Below are positions 16,444 to 24,499 of a DNA stretch of 64,000 nt, piece by piece; position 1 is the first letter of the stretch, and each line of letters opens with the position of its first letter. The position numbers and the translations under genes were made by a program. The notes under the pieces were generated by a model. The model did no database searches, had not been told where the DNA came from, and saw only the letters and a program-made list of their open reading frames with translations. Source of the DNA: JAJRQY01 sp965224435 (GTDB lineage: Bacteria > Actinomycetota > Acidimicrobiia > Acidimicrobiales > SZUA-35); assembly GCA_965224435.1 (NCBI GenBank), contig OZ245048.1, positions 2,418,001 through 2,482,000 on the forward strand, given 5' to 3'.

Positions 16444-17553
16444 TCACCCACTGTCGGTGGCTTTTTGATCCTCGGGACCTTGCACCAACGCCCGAATGAT
16501 CTCCTCGACCGAAACCACCCCAACCGGACCACCCTCGTCAACCACAACAGCCAGCTGCCGGTGCACTCGTCGCAACGAACGAACAGCCTCGATCAATGAT
16601 GCGTCTGCCCGCAGTACCGCCATCCGACGTGTCAGCGCAGAAGGCAAGGGCAAGAATCGCTCTGCCCCCTGGATCGGCAGCAAGTCCTTGACGTGGAGGT
16701 AGCCAACAAAGCGCTCCTCCCCCAGTGACGGCGCAACAATCGGCACCCGGTTCTGCCCAGACACTCGAATGGCGTGCTCGGCCTGAGCGGGTGTTGTACC
16801 GAGCCGGATCGTGGTTATGTCTTCCAACGATCGAGCAATCTCTCCGACTGGACGCTCAGCAAAGGCCAACGCCGACCGCAACAGCGCCGCGCTATCGGCC
16901 TCGATCGCGCCTTCTTCGGACGCATGGGTGACGATGTCGGCGAGTTCTGCGGCCGAATGAGCGGCAATCAACTCGTCCCTCGGCTCAACTCCGACCAACC
17001 GACAACCGACGTTGGCCATGGCGTTGAGCAAAAAGACCACCGGCTTCATGACCGTCAAATAGGCACGATAGGGCAAAACCAGCATGCGTAGGGTTGGCTC
17101 AGGCTGGGCAATAGCAATGTTTTTTGGCACCATCTCGCCAATGACCAGGTGCAAAAAAACCACGATGGCTAGAGCCAGGGCAAAGCTTCCAATCCGAACC
17201 AGGTCATGAGGCAACGCATCGCCAACCAGCGCCTCAAAAATGGAAGCGACCGCTGGCTCTCCCACCCGACCAAGGCCAAGTGAGGCAATGGTGATGCCAA
17301 GCTGGGCCCCTGCCAACTGAACCGACAAATCTCTGAATGAGTCCAAAGCAGCCTGAGCTGTCGCTCGGCCCTGCTCAGCGGCAGTTTCAATCGTGGCCCG
17401 CCGGGCAGCGATGACCGCAAACTCATAGGCAACAAACAGCGCGTTCAATAGCAACAGCCCACCCGCGGCCGCCAATGAGAGAGCGAGACTACGCCCATCA
17501 AGAGGTGCGAAGGTTTCAGTCGCTTCAGACGAGGTCAAGAAAGCAACGATCAT
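16444..17553 (-). CDS. CNNM/HlyC-type transporter (DUF21 + CBS), second copy
   Basis: 369 residues: an N-terminal DUF21 membrane domain with four hydrophobic segments and the family's GAQLGITIASLGLGRVGEPA and VIGEMVPKNIAIAQPEP motifs, then a CBS pair (about 210-360). The C-terminal CorC_HlyC domain of longer relatives is missing. CNNM-family proteins are linked to Mg2+ and Co2+ export. The start overlaps the stop of the paralogue upstream by ATGA, so the two are made together and may form a heteromer. Confidence 0.9.
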   Translation of the reverse strand: MIVAFLTSSEATETFAPLDGRSLALSLAAAGGLLLLNALFVAYEFAVIAARRATIETAAEQGRATAQAALDSFRDLSVQLAGAQLGITIASLGLGRVGEPAVASIFEALVGDALPHDLVRIGSFALALAIVVFLHLVIGEMVPKNIAIAQPEPTLRMLVLPYRAYLTVMKPVVFLLNAMANVGCRLVGVEPRDELIAAHSAAELADIVTHASEEGAIEADSAALLRSALAFAERPVGEIARSLEDITTIRLGTTPAQAEHAIRVSGQNRVPIVAPSLGEERFVGYLHVKDLLPIQGAERFLPLPSALTRRMAVLRADASLIEAVRSLRRVHRQLAVVVDEGGPVGVVSVEEIIRALVQGPEDQKATDSG

Positions 17554-18893
17554 GGCGAACCCAGTTCGGAGCCGCCACTGCTCTTCGCCACATGGGGGGT
17601 CATACCCACTGAGTGCACGATCTGCACGGAGGCGATCCGCAGCAAGTCCATGGCAACGACCTCCAACATCCAGCCGTCAACCATCAAGCGGTCACCCTCA
17701 TCGGGAATCCGGCCCAGGCGGTCCAGAACGAATCCGGCGATGGTTTCGTACTCGCCATCGGGAATCTCGAAGCCCGACGCGTCCAGCACCTCGTCGGCGT
17801 GAAGTGTGCCTGCCACTACCAAAACCCCGGTACGACGCCCTCGGGTCAGATCGGTTGGCTCAACATCGTACTCATCATCAATGTCGCCAGCGATCTCTTC
17901 CAGTACGTCCTCAAGCGTGAGAACGCCAGCCGTACCACCGTGCTCATCCACAACAACGACCAGCTGACTTGCTGTCAAACGAAAGTCCTCTAACACATCA
18001 CCAAGGTCTCGAGTCTCGGGGACAATGTTGGCAGCGCGCATGATCTCGGCGATGGGAGTCGCTCGCCGAACCGATGACGCCAGTTTGAACACATCAGTGA
18101 CTCGCGCAACGCCGATGATTTCATCGATGTCTTGGCCAAATACTGGATAGCGACTGTGCCCGGTCTTTACCGAAAGGTCAATGAAGTCGCCAACGGTGGC
18201 GTCTCCGGCAATGGCATCGACATGAACCCGGGGAGTCAAGGCATCGGCAGCGGTCTTGTCCTCGAAACGAATGGTGCGGGTCAACAACTCAAGAGCATCC
18301 GGAGCAAGTGCGCCCGAGTCCCCCGATGAACGAATCAGATACTCGATCTCATCCAGACTTCGAATGGAAGTTAGTTCTTCTTTGGGTTCAATCCCGAGCT
18401 TGCGGATCAGAGCGTTAGCTGCTCCGTTAAAGACACGAATGAAGGGCGAAAGCACACGATGCACAACTCGAGCAATCGGCAACAAGGCAACGGCGACCGC
18501 CTCGGGCTTGGCGATGGCAATGTTCTTGGGGATCAGTTCACCCATGACCATCTGGAAGACGGTTGCAATCGCCAAGGCCAAGACCACCGACACAGTCGAG
18601 TTGTTCGAACCAATAAGGGGCTCCAGCAAAGGCTCCAACAGATTCTTCGCCAATGGCTCAGACAAGAAGCCCAAAACGAGGCTGGTAATCGTGATACCCA
18701 GCTGAGCACCCGACAGGTGGAACGACATGCGCTTGGTCGCCGCTAGAGCGACCTTGGCCGCCCAGCTACCTTCATCGGCTCGGGCCGTCAATTTTGATCG
18801 GTCGGCGGCAATCAACGCGAATTCAACAGCAACAAAGAAGCCGTTGGCGGCGACGAGCAGGAAAACGAGGATCAGGCCCAGAGTGTTTCGCAT
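17550..18893 (-). CDS. CNNM/HlyC-type transporter (DUF21 + CBS + CorC_HlyC), first copy
   Basis: About 447 residues from the ATG at 18893 (MRNTLGLILVFLLVAANGFFVAVEFALI, the usual DUF21 beginning). The open frame reaches 19163 but that part overlaps the plus-strand ABC gene. It has a DUF21 domain with GAQLGITITSLVLGFLSEPL and VMGELIPKNIAIAKPEA, a CBS pair with VVVVDEHGGTAGVLTLEDVLEEI, and a C-terminal CorC_HlyC domain (about 365-435). Its role is probably divalent cation export or membrane ion homeostasis. It forms a two-gene operon with the shorter paralogue. Confidence 0.9.
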   Translation of the reverse strand: MRNTLGLILVFLLVAANGFFVAVEFALIAADRSKLTARADEGSWAAKVALAATKRMSFHLSGAQLGITITSLVLGFLSEPLAKNLLEPLLEPLIGSNNSTVSVVLALAIATVFQMVMGELIPKNIAIAKPEAVAVALLPIARVVHRVLSPFIRVFNGAANALIRKLGIEPKEELTSIRSLDEIEYLIRSSGDSGALAPDALELLTRTIRFEDKTAADALTPRVHVDAIAGDATVGDFIDLSVKTGHSRYPVFGQDIDEIIGVARVTDVFKLASSVRRATPIAEIMRAANIVPETRDLGDVLEDFRLTASQLVVVVDEHGGTAGVLTLEDVLEEIAGDIDDEYDVEPTDLTRGRRTGVLVVAGTLHADEVLDASGFEIPDGEYETIAGFVLDRLGRIPDEGDRLMVDGWMLEVVAMDLLRIASVQIVHSVGMTPHVAKSSGGSELGSP

Positions 18894-18968
18894 GATGAGA
18901 AGAAGCTGGATCTTAGCGGGCATCCAGCGACACAGCATCAGCCCATTTATTGCTAGCGTCAAAGTACT

Positions 18969-19796
18969 GTGAATCGAAGCATTGTGAATGGCAACCGAAG
19001 TTTCAATCCCCTCATCATGAACGGGGTCGGCACCCAGATAGATGGCCGAGTGATCCTGCAGGATGTGGATTGGACAATCGAACCCGGCCAGAATTGGGTT
19101 GTTCTTGGTCCAAATGGCGGCGGCAAGAGCACCCTGATCGCCATTGCCGGCCTGCGCCGCCATCCGACCTGGGGACGACTCAAGGTGCTGGGCTCTGAAC
19201 TGGGCAAGGTCGATATTCGACCCCTCCGGTCTCGTATCTCCACCAGTTCCGCCAACTTCGCCACGTCACTTCGGCCCGCTCTTTCACTCGTTGACGTGGT
19301 GCGCTGTGGAACCTCAGGTGCGCTGGAGCCTTGGTGGCATAGTCCTCAAGACGGTGAGCAAGATCGAGCGAGAGAATTGCTGAGCTCAGTCGGCCTCGAC
19401 GGATTTTCTGAGCACACTTTTGGCACCCTCTCTTCTGGTGAGCGTCAGCGTTGCCTGCTGGCCCGCGCCCTCATGCCCGACCCTCAGCTATTACTGTTGG
19501 ACGAACCCAACGCTGGGCTCGACCTCGCCGGCCGCGAGCAGCTGATTTCTACCTTGGACAGCCTGGCGAGACAGTCGCTCCAAACAGCACAGTCTGCCCA
19601 TCGAGCCACTGTCCTCGTCACCCACCATGTTGAAGACATTCCTGCTTCAGCCACTCACCTACTCGCTCTAGCGGGCGGCAAGGTGGTCACGACGGGGGAA
19701 ATCGAGAAGACCTTGACCGGCGACCTCTTGTCCGAGCTATTCGCCCTGCCTGTCCGCCTCGACCGTACTGAGGGTCGTTGGATGGCGCGTGTCTAG
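18969..19796 (+). CDS. ABC transporter ATP-binding protein without a neighbouring permease
   Basis: 275 residues. Walker A GPNGGGKST, signature LSSGERQR, Walker B LLLLDEPNAGLD and the switch His (VTHHVEDIP) are all intact. The domain resembles ModF/iron-complex-type ATPases. No membrane or binding-protein gene is adjacent, so its partner is elsewhere or it has a non-transport role. The GTG at 18969 is listed; the ATG at 19017 (MNGVGTQIDG) is an alternative that fits the usual N-terminus better. It is divergent from the CNNM pair, and its stop abuts the stop of the convergent M23 gene. Confidence 0.88.
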   Translation: MNRSIVNGNRSFNPLIMNGVGTQIDGRVILQDVDWTIEPGQNWVVLGPNGGGKSTLIAIAGLRRHPTWGRLKVLGSELGKVDIRPLRSRISTSSANFATSLRPALSLVDVVRCGTSGALEPWWHSPQDGEQDRARELLSSVGLDGFSEHTFGTLSSGERQRCLLARALMPDPQLLLLDEPNAGLDLAGREQLISTLDSLARQSLQTAQSAHRATVLVTHHVEDIPASATHLLALAGGKVVTTGEIEKTLTGDLLSELFALPVRLDRTEGRWMARV

Positions 19797-21212
19797 CTAG
19801 CCGTTCTGGGCAGATTCTTCAGCCGCAGCGTCTTCTTGCTCTTTGCGAATTCGGGCTCGCTCTTCGACGTCGTCTTGGATTTCCCAATTGGAAATGGTGA
19901 AGAGCAAGGGATAGGGGTTGACTGCCTTGCCGCCGCCCGGGTGGACCTGCATATGCAGATGCGGTGGGGTGCCAACCGCATTGCCAGAAGTGCCGACGTA
20001 GCCAATCACGTCGCCCGGCTCAACAATCATGCCTTCGTGCAGCCCGGAAACAAAGCCGGAGAGGTGGGCGTAATACCAGTCGGTTCCACTGTCTCCGTGC
20101 AGCCAGACCTTGAGGCCGCCGAGCCTGCCGGTACCTACTCGAGTGATCACGCCGGACTCAGTCGCCACCAGAGGCGCTCCCATGGGGGCAAAGATGTCGA
20201 TGCCCTCATGCCAATGCTCGTCCTCGCTGCCCATCATGCGTGGGAAGCCGTAGGAGTCGATGAGGGGCACCTCATATTGAAAGTCCCCGATTGGGAAGAC
20301 AACCCCTTCGATATAGATGGCGCTGCCAGCCTCAAAGGCTTCAAGCTCACGCTCGGCCTGGTTAATAGCTGCTTGATGAACTTCGACCTCGATGACAACA
20401 TCATCCCGAAGACTGGCGACTAGTACGGATCGGTCAAGCATGGCCAGGGCGTTGACTTCCAGGGAGCCACGCAGTTTCTCGTAGCCAAGGATTGCTTGGT
20501 GATCGACTCGCAGCAAGCTCTCAATCAGCGTGTTCTTGACTTGAAGGTCCAGCAGATCGTCATAGTCGGCGTTGGCAGCAAGCTCAGCTTCCGCGCCCCG
20601 AACAAAGGCGTTGAGTGCGCGGTCGCGGAGCTGGGTTTCCATTCGTTCCAGGAGAATCAGGGTCTGGCGAGTCTCATCGTCAAGGTCAGCCTTTTGCAAT
20701 CCAAGTTCCTTCTCTCGAAGGCGGAGCGACTTCACTCGGGAAACGGCTTCTTCGTGCTCGACCCTTGCCGCCGCAACCTTGGCCTTGGCTTCGCGAACGC
20801 TGCTCCACAAGACCTGAGCGGTTTGGAACTCACCCTGACCGGCGTAGCGACCGCTGCTGGCGATGACGTCACCTGTTTCTGGAACGGTTTCTGCTGGACC
20901 TTCTTCGGCCAGCGGATTCTCCGGGTCAGTGGTCGTACTCTCTTCGACTTCGGAGCCATCTGGGTTCGTGGGAGTTGGACCCGATTCCCCGCCGGAGGTC
21001 GTAGCTCCTGAATCAGGATTGGTGGTGGTCGGCCCGGTCGGAGGTGCCGTCGTCGGCGGCGATGTGGTCGGAGAGGATGTGGTCGGTGGTGCCGTGGTCG
21101 GAGGGGCTGTTGTCGGGGCAGATTCTTCAGCAGAAACCGGAGCGACAGCTCCGACTACGGACAGCACAAGCGCTGCAAGGATTACGACGAATCGTTGGAC
21201 GGACTTCCCCAC
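19797..21212 (-). CDS. Secreted M23 (LytM) peptidase with Thr/Pro linker and coiled coil
   Basis: About 471 residues from a GTG (a TTG lies one codon upstream). Signal peptide to about residue 29 (VGAVAPVSAEE), an extended Thr/Pro/Ser repeat linker (about 30-110), a coiled coil (about 130-290), then a LytM domain with HEGIDIFAPMGAP and HLHMQVHPGG, keeping all zinc ligands, and a short charged tail. The domain plan matches the M23 protein at 15240 but the linker differs. A cell-wall endopeptidase or amidase activator is expected. The Pro/Thr linker suggests it spans the wall layer. Confidence 0.9.
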   Translation of the reverse strand: MGKSVQRFVVILAALVLSVVGAVAPVSAEESAPTTAPPTTAPPTTSSPTTSPPTTAPPTGPTTTNPDSGATTSGGESGPTPTNPDGSEVEESTTTDPENPLAEEGPAETVPETGDVIASSGRYAGQGEFQTAQVLWSSVREAKAKVAAARVEHEEAVSRVKSLRLREKELGLQKADLDDETRQTLILLERMETQLRDRALNAFVRGAEAELAANADYDDLLDLQVKNTLIESLLRVDHQAILGYEKLRGSLEVNALAMLDRSVLVASLRDDVVIEVEVHQAAINQAERELEAFEAGSAIYIEGVVFPIGDFQYEVPLIDSYGFPRMMGSEDEHWHEGIDIFAPMGAPLVATESGVITRVGTGRLGGLKVWLHGDSGTDWYYAHLSGFVSGLHEGMIVEPGDVIGYVGTSGNAVGTPPHLHMQVHPGGGKAVNPYPLLFTISNWEIQDDVEERARIRKEQEDAAAEESAQNG

Positions 21213-21311
21213 CAATCAGTCGTCGGCCGACCGGACCACAAACTGAACCATTTGGGCCCTATTACCTGGTCAGAATCGGCCGAACCCACGAATTAGCTAG
21301 CCAGATAACGT

Positions 21312-22193
21312 TCAAGCCTTGTTGGCTCGCTTTCCAATGTGATGGGCGTCACCGGCTGTCACCACGACTGGACCCGAATCGGTCTCGACGACGAGGCCGC
21401 CACCAGCGTCAATATCGACGGCTCGGCCCTTCACGATCCCGCCCGGCGTGTGCATTTCCACCTGGCGGCCAAGTGTCACGCAACGCTCTCGATACAAGCC
21501 GAGAATCGACTCAGTACCGTCTTCTTCCAGTCGCTGGTAAAGCTTCTCCACCGAGGCAAGCACGCTGTTCAAGACCTCGAATCGCGTCGGCTGCGATGCA
21601 GAGAGCTGCCGAGCGAACGGCGAGGAATCATGGGGCACGAGATCAGACAACAGGGTCTGGAGATCGGTAGCAACGCCATCGAGCTGGCAGCTGGCTGCGG
21701 GCGTGAGATTCAAACCCAGACCGACCACCAGTGCTGTGTCGTCTCCAATGGTTGAACCTTGCACCAGTACCCCTGCCAACTTTCTCTCATCAGCGGCGTT
21801 GCCACTGAAGGGAACACTGAGTAAGTCGTTGGGCCACTTGACCCCGACCTGCAGGGCACACAGCTGGTGAAGAGCGTCAGCCACCGCCAACCCAGTCAAC
21901 AACGGAACAATGGTGATGCGGCTCCTCATCTGGGGCCCGGGGCGAAGCAACCAAGAAACCAGCAGCGAGGACTCGCTCACGTCCCCTAGCCTTTTTACGC
22001 CACCATCCAACCAGGTCCGCCCTTGGCGTCCCCGGCCAGCAGATTGATGGTCTGCGAGCAACACTAAACCTTCTGCGGCCCCTCGCTCGGCCTCAATCAG
22101 AAGATCCTGGTTGGTTGATCCAGTTTCTTGAACATGTCGAATTCTGACAAATCTGGTATTTGGGGGGCCTGAATGTTCACTTTTCGCTCTCAC
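21312..22193 (-). CDS. birA: Biotin--[acetyl-CoA-carboxylase] ligase
   Basis: About 293 residues from the GTG at 22193; the open frame to 22349 runs into the divergent carboxylase gene and is not used. Biotin/ATP motif GRGRQGRTW and KWPNDLL are present, plus the small C-terminal SH3-like domain (VEMHTPGGIVKGRAVDIDAGGG). There is no N-terminal helix-turn-helix, so it is a monofunctional ligase and not a repressor. It attaches biotin to carrier domains, and the divergent neighbour encodes such a carrier. TATGGT is eight bases before the start. Confidence 0.92.
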   Translation of the reverse strand: MRAKSEHSGPPNTRFVRIRHVQETGSTNQDLLIEAERGAAEGLVLLADHQSAGRGRQGRTWLDGGVKRLGDVSESSLLVSWLLRPGPQMRSRITIVPLLTGLAVADALHQLCALQVGVKWPNDLLSVPFSGNAADERKLAGVLVQGSTIGDDTALVVGLGLNLTPAASCQLDGVATDLQTLLSDLVPHDSSPFARQLSASQPTRFEVLNSVLASVEKLYQRLEEDGTESILGLYRERCVTLGRQVEMHTPGGIVKGRAVDIDAGGGLVVETDSGPVVVTAGDAHHIGKRANKA

Positions 22194-22201
22194 TTCGGCT
22201 A

Positions 22202-22211
22202 ACCATATGGT
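22202..22211. promoter_or_regulatory. Palindrome in the birA/carboxylase divergent gap
   Basis: ACCATATGGT is a perfect 10-base palindrome filling most of the 18 bases between two divergent GTG starts (22193 minus, 22212 plus). Read on the minus strand its TATGGT half is a -10-like box eight bases from the birA start; the plus-strand copy abuts the carboxylase start and is too close to act the same way. Confidence 0.4.
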
Positions 22212-23972
22212 GTGCTTGATCAACCTCTCTTCCAAAAAGTCCTCATCGCCAACCGCGGCGAGATCGCTGTCCGGGTAATCCGTGCTTGCCAAGAGCTTGG
22301 AATCGGGACAATTGCGGTCTATTCCGAGCTGGATCGCGATGCCCTCCACGTCCGTCTAGCCGATGAGGCCTACGCCCTCGGTGGCCAAACCGCAGCCGAG
22401 AGCTACCTCAATACCGAGGCCATCCTGGACATCATCAAGACCTCGGGAGCCAACGCTGTGCACCCTGGCTATGGGTTCTTTAGTGAGAATGCCGACTTCG
22501 CCCGGGCCATCACCGACATGGGTGTCACCTTCATCGGGCCACCACCTGAAGCTATTGAGGTCATGGGCGACAAGATCAGCGCCCGGGAGGCAGCCGAAAA
22601 GGTCGGTGTTCACAGTGTCCCTGGCATCGCTGAGTTCTTAACGGGTCCGGACGAGATCACTGCATTTGGTTCCGAGCACGGCTACCCAATTGCCATCAAG
22701 GCAGCATTTGGAGGCGGCGGCCGAGGCATCAAGGTGGTCAATTCCGCTGACGAAGCGGCTGACGCGCTGGAGAGCGCTCAGCGGGAGGCGTTGGCCTACT
22801 TCGCCCGCGACGAGTGTTACATCGAGCGCTACTTGGTTAAGCCACGCCATATCGAGATCCAGGTCATGGCCGATAGTCACGGCAACGCCATCTATCTCGG
22901 ACAGCGCGATTGCTCAGTTCAGCGTCGCCACCAGAAACTGGTCGAAGAAGCGCCCGCCCCGTTCCTGCCCGCGGATGTGTCAAAGGCCATGGGCGAAGCC
23001 GCCGTCAAGGTTGCGCTCGGATGCAACTACAGCAATGCCGGCACTGTCGAATTCTTGTACGAGGACGGTGAGTTTCACTATCTGGAAATGAACACCAGAT
23101 TACAAGTTGAGCACCCGGTCACCGAGCTAGTCACCGGCCTGGATCTGGTTGCCTTACAACTTCATGTCGCTGCTGGCGGAAAGCTGCCTCTCACCCAAGA
23201 CGAGGTGAGCATCGAAGGCCACGCCATCGAGATTCGCATCAATGCCGAAGACGTCGCCGGTGGAGCATTCCTTCCCTCGCCGGGCACCATTACCAAGCTG
23301 CGAGTTTCTTCGGGCTATGGCGTGCGTTGGGACGGTGGCTACGAAGAGGGCGACGAGGTCAGCCAGTTCTACGACAACCTCGTCGGCAAGTTGATCTGCT
23401 TCGGAGTCGACCGCGAAACCGCCATTGCTCGCACCATTCGCGCCCTCAAGGAGTTCGTGATCGAGGGCGTGGCCACCACCATTCCCGCTGATCTGGCCAT
23501 CCTCGAACACAGCGATTTCCAAGACGGCGGCTACTCGACCAAGTGGGTGGAAGAGGTCTTGGACCTGAGCGATGTCAAGGCCGAAGCTCCACCCGCTGCA
23601 GATGATGACGACGAGCCAAAGGTTCGTCGCCAGACCACGGTCGAAGTGAACGGCAAGCGCTTCGATGTGAGCATGTGGGTCCCGGAATCAGCTGGCGTAA
23701 CGACCGGGCCCAAGAAGGCCAAGCGTCGCTCATCCGGTGGCAGCGGAGCGGGTGGAGGCTCGGGCGAAGTCGCTGTGCCCATGCAGGGCACCATCGTCAA
23801 GATCGAGGTTGAGATTGGCGACACCGTCGAGGTTGGCGACACCATCGTGGTATTGGAAGCCATGAAGATGGAAAACAATGTCAACGCCGACAAGGCGGGC
23901 ACCATCAAGGAAATTCGGGTAGCAACTGGCGATTCCGTGGGTGGTGGCGACATCGTCGCCATCATCGAATAG
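22212..23972 (+). CDS. accA: Acyl-CoA (acetyl/propionyl-CoA) carboxylase alpha subunit with biotin carrier
   Basis: 586 residues: biotin carboxylase N-terminal domain (KVLIANRGEIAVRVIRAC), ATP-grasp with GGGGRGIKVV, C-terminal carboxylase domain, a linker region, and a biotin carrier domain whose EAMKMENN holds the biotinylated Lys. This is the actinobacterial AccA3/PccA layout: it carboxylates its own biotin, and a separate beta subunit (not in this window) passes the CO2 to acetyl- or propionyl-CoA. With mutase and MeaB 6-10 kb away, propionyl-CoA use is plausible. It starts at GTG 22212, with no later alternative. Confidence 0.95.
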   Translation: MLDQPLFQKVLIANRGEIAVRVIRACQELGIGTIAVYSELDRDALHVRLADEAYALGGQTAAESYLNTEAILDIIKTSGANAVHPGYGFFSENADFARAITDMGVTFIGPPPEAIEVMGDKISAREAAEKVGVHSVPGIAEFLTGPDEITAFGSEHGYPIAIKAAFGGGGRGIKVVNSADEAADALESAQREALAYFARDECYIERYLVKPRHIEIQVMADSHGNAIYLGQRDCSVQRRHQKLVEEAPAPFLPADVSKAMGEAAVKVALGCNYSNAGTVEFLYEDGEFHYLEMNTRLQVEHPVTELVTGLDLVALQLHVAAGGKLPLTQDEVSIEGHAIEIRINAEDVAGGAFLPSPGTITKLRVSSGYGVRWDGGYEEGDEVSQFYDNLVGKLICFGVDRETAIARTIRALKEFVIEGVATTIPADLAILEHSDFQDGGYSTKWVEEVLDLSDVKAEAPPAADDDDEPKVRRQTTVEVNGKRFDVSMWVPESAGVTTGPKKAKRRSSGGSGAGGGSGEVAVPMQGTIVKIEVEIGDTVEVGDTIVVLEAMKMENNVNADKAGTIKEIRVATGDSVGGGDIVAIIE

Positions 23973-24002
23973 ACGGCTGCCTAGTCAGCCGATCACCCAG
24001 AA

Positions 24003-24048
24003 GGTTGTGCAGCTTGCGACCTATTATTGGGTCGTCAACTGCACAGAG
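24003..24048. terminator. Hairpin between convergent carboxylase and Usp genes
   Basis: GTGCAG (24007-24012) pairs with CTGCAC (24039-24044), and CGACC with GGTCG around a TATTATTG loop, with one small internal mismatch region. There is no U-run. Lying between convergent genes it probably serves both. The core is the same sequence as the 5135-5188 hairpin. Confidence 0.55.
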
Positions 24049-24076
24049 TTCTCGGCCAGCTCAGTGAACTGAGCCT

Positions 24077-24499
24077 CTATTCGGGTTCAACCAGATCGAC
24101 CGGACGGCCGGTTCGCTGGCGGAGCACTTCGATCATCTCGGCTACTGACTCATGCTTGGCTGCCGCGACCGGGGCGCCAATCAGGACCGAGGTCTCCCCC
24201 AGCGTTTCGACCACTTCAACCACATGATCATCAACGTCGCCGCGGCGAACAATGACCCGCACGTCTAGATCGACGTCCAGCTGCCGACGGGTGAGCTCTA
24301 TCTGGGCATCAAGCAGCCACTCCAGCTCATCCTGCACCAGGTCGACCATGGAGTCGTCTAGATCGTCAAAGCTGCCCTGGTCAATGACGGCCAAGTAGAC
24401 GAGTCCACCTTCGACCTTGGACGCGGTTCGCATAGCCGAACGCAGGCTGGCAGCGCGACCGGTTCCACCCCAAGACACATACACCAGATCAGTGGGCAT
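24077..24499 (-). CDS. Universal stress protein-like domain protein
   Basis: About 140 residues from the ATG at 24499. Alternating strands and helices of the Usp fold: LVYVSWGGTGRAASLRSAMRTA, LVYLAVID, DVRVIVRRGDVDDHVVEV, TSVLIGAPVAAAKHESVAEMIEVLRQRTGRPVDLV. The classic ATP-binding GxxGxxxxxxxGS/T motif is not clear, so nucleotide binding is uncertain. The start overlaps the end of the antiporter gene by 11 bases, so it is the last gene of an operon with the antiporter and oxidoreductase and may regulate the antiporter. Confidence 0.75.
   Translation of the reverse strand: MPTDLVYVSWGGTGRAASLRSAMRTASKVEGGLVYLAVIDQGSFDDLDDSMVDLVQDELEWLLDAQIELTRRQLDVDLDVRVIVRRGDVDDHVVEVVETLGETSVLIGAPVAAAKHESVAEMIEVLRQRTGRPVDLVEPE

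Noticed and set aside
18894..19163. N-terminal extension of the first CNNM protein
   Set aside because: It overlaps the divergent ABC gene, and family proteins begin at MRNTLGLILV.
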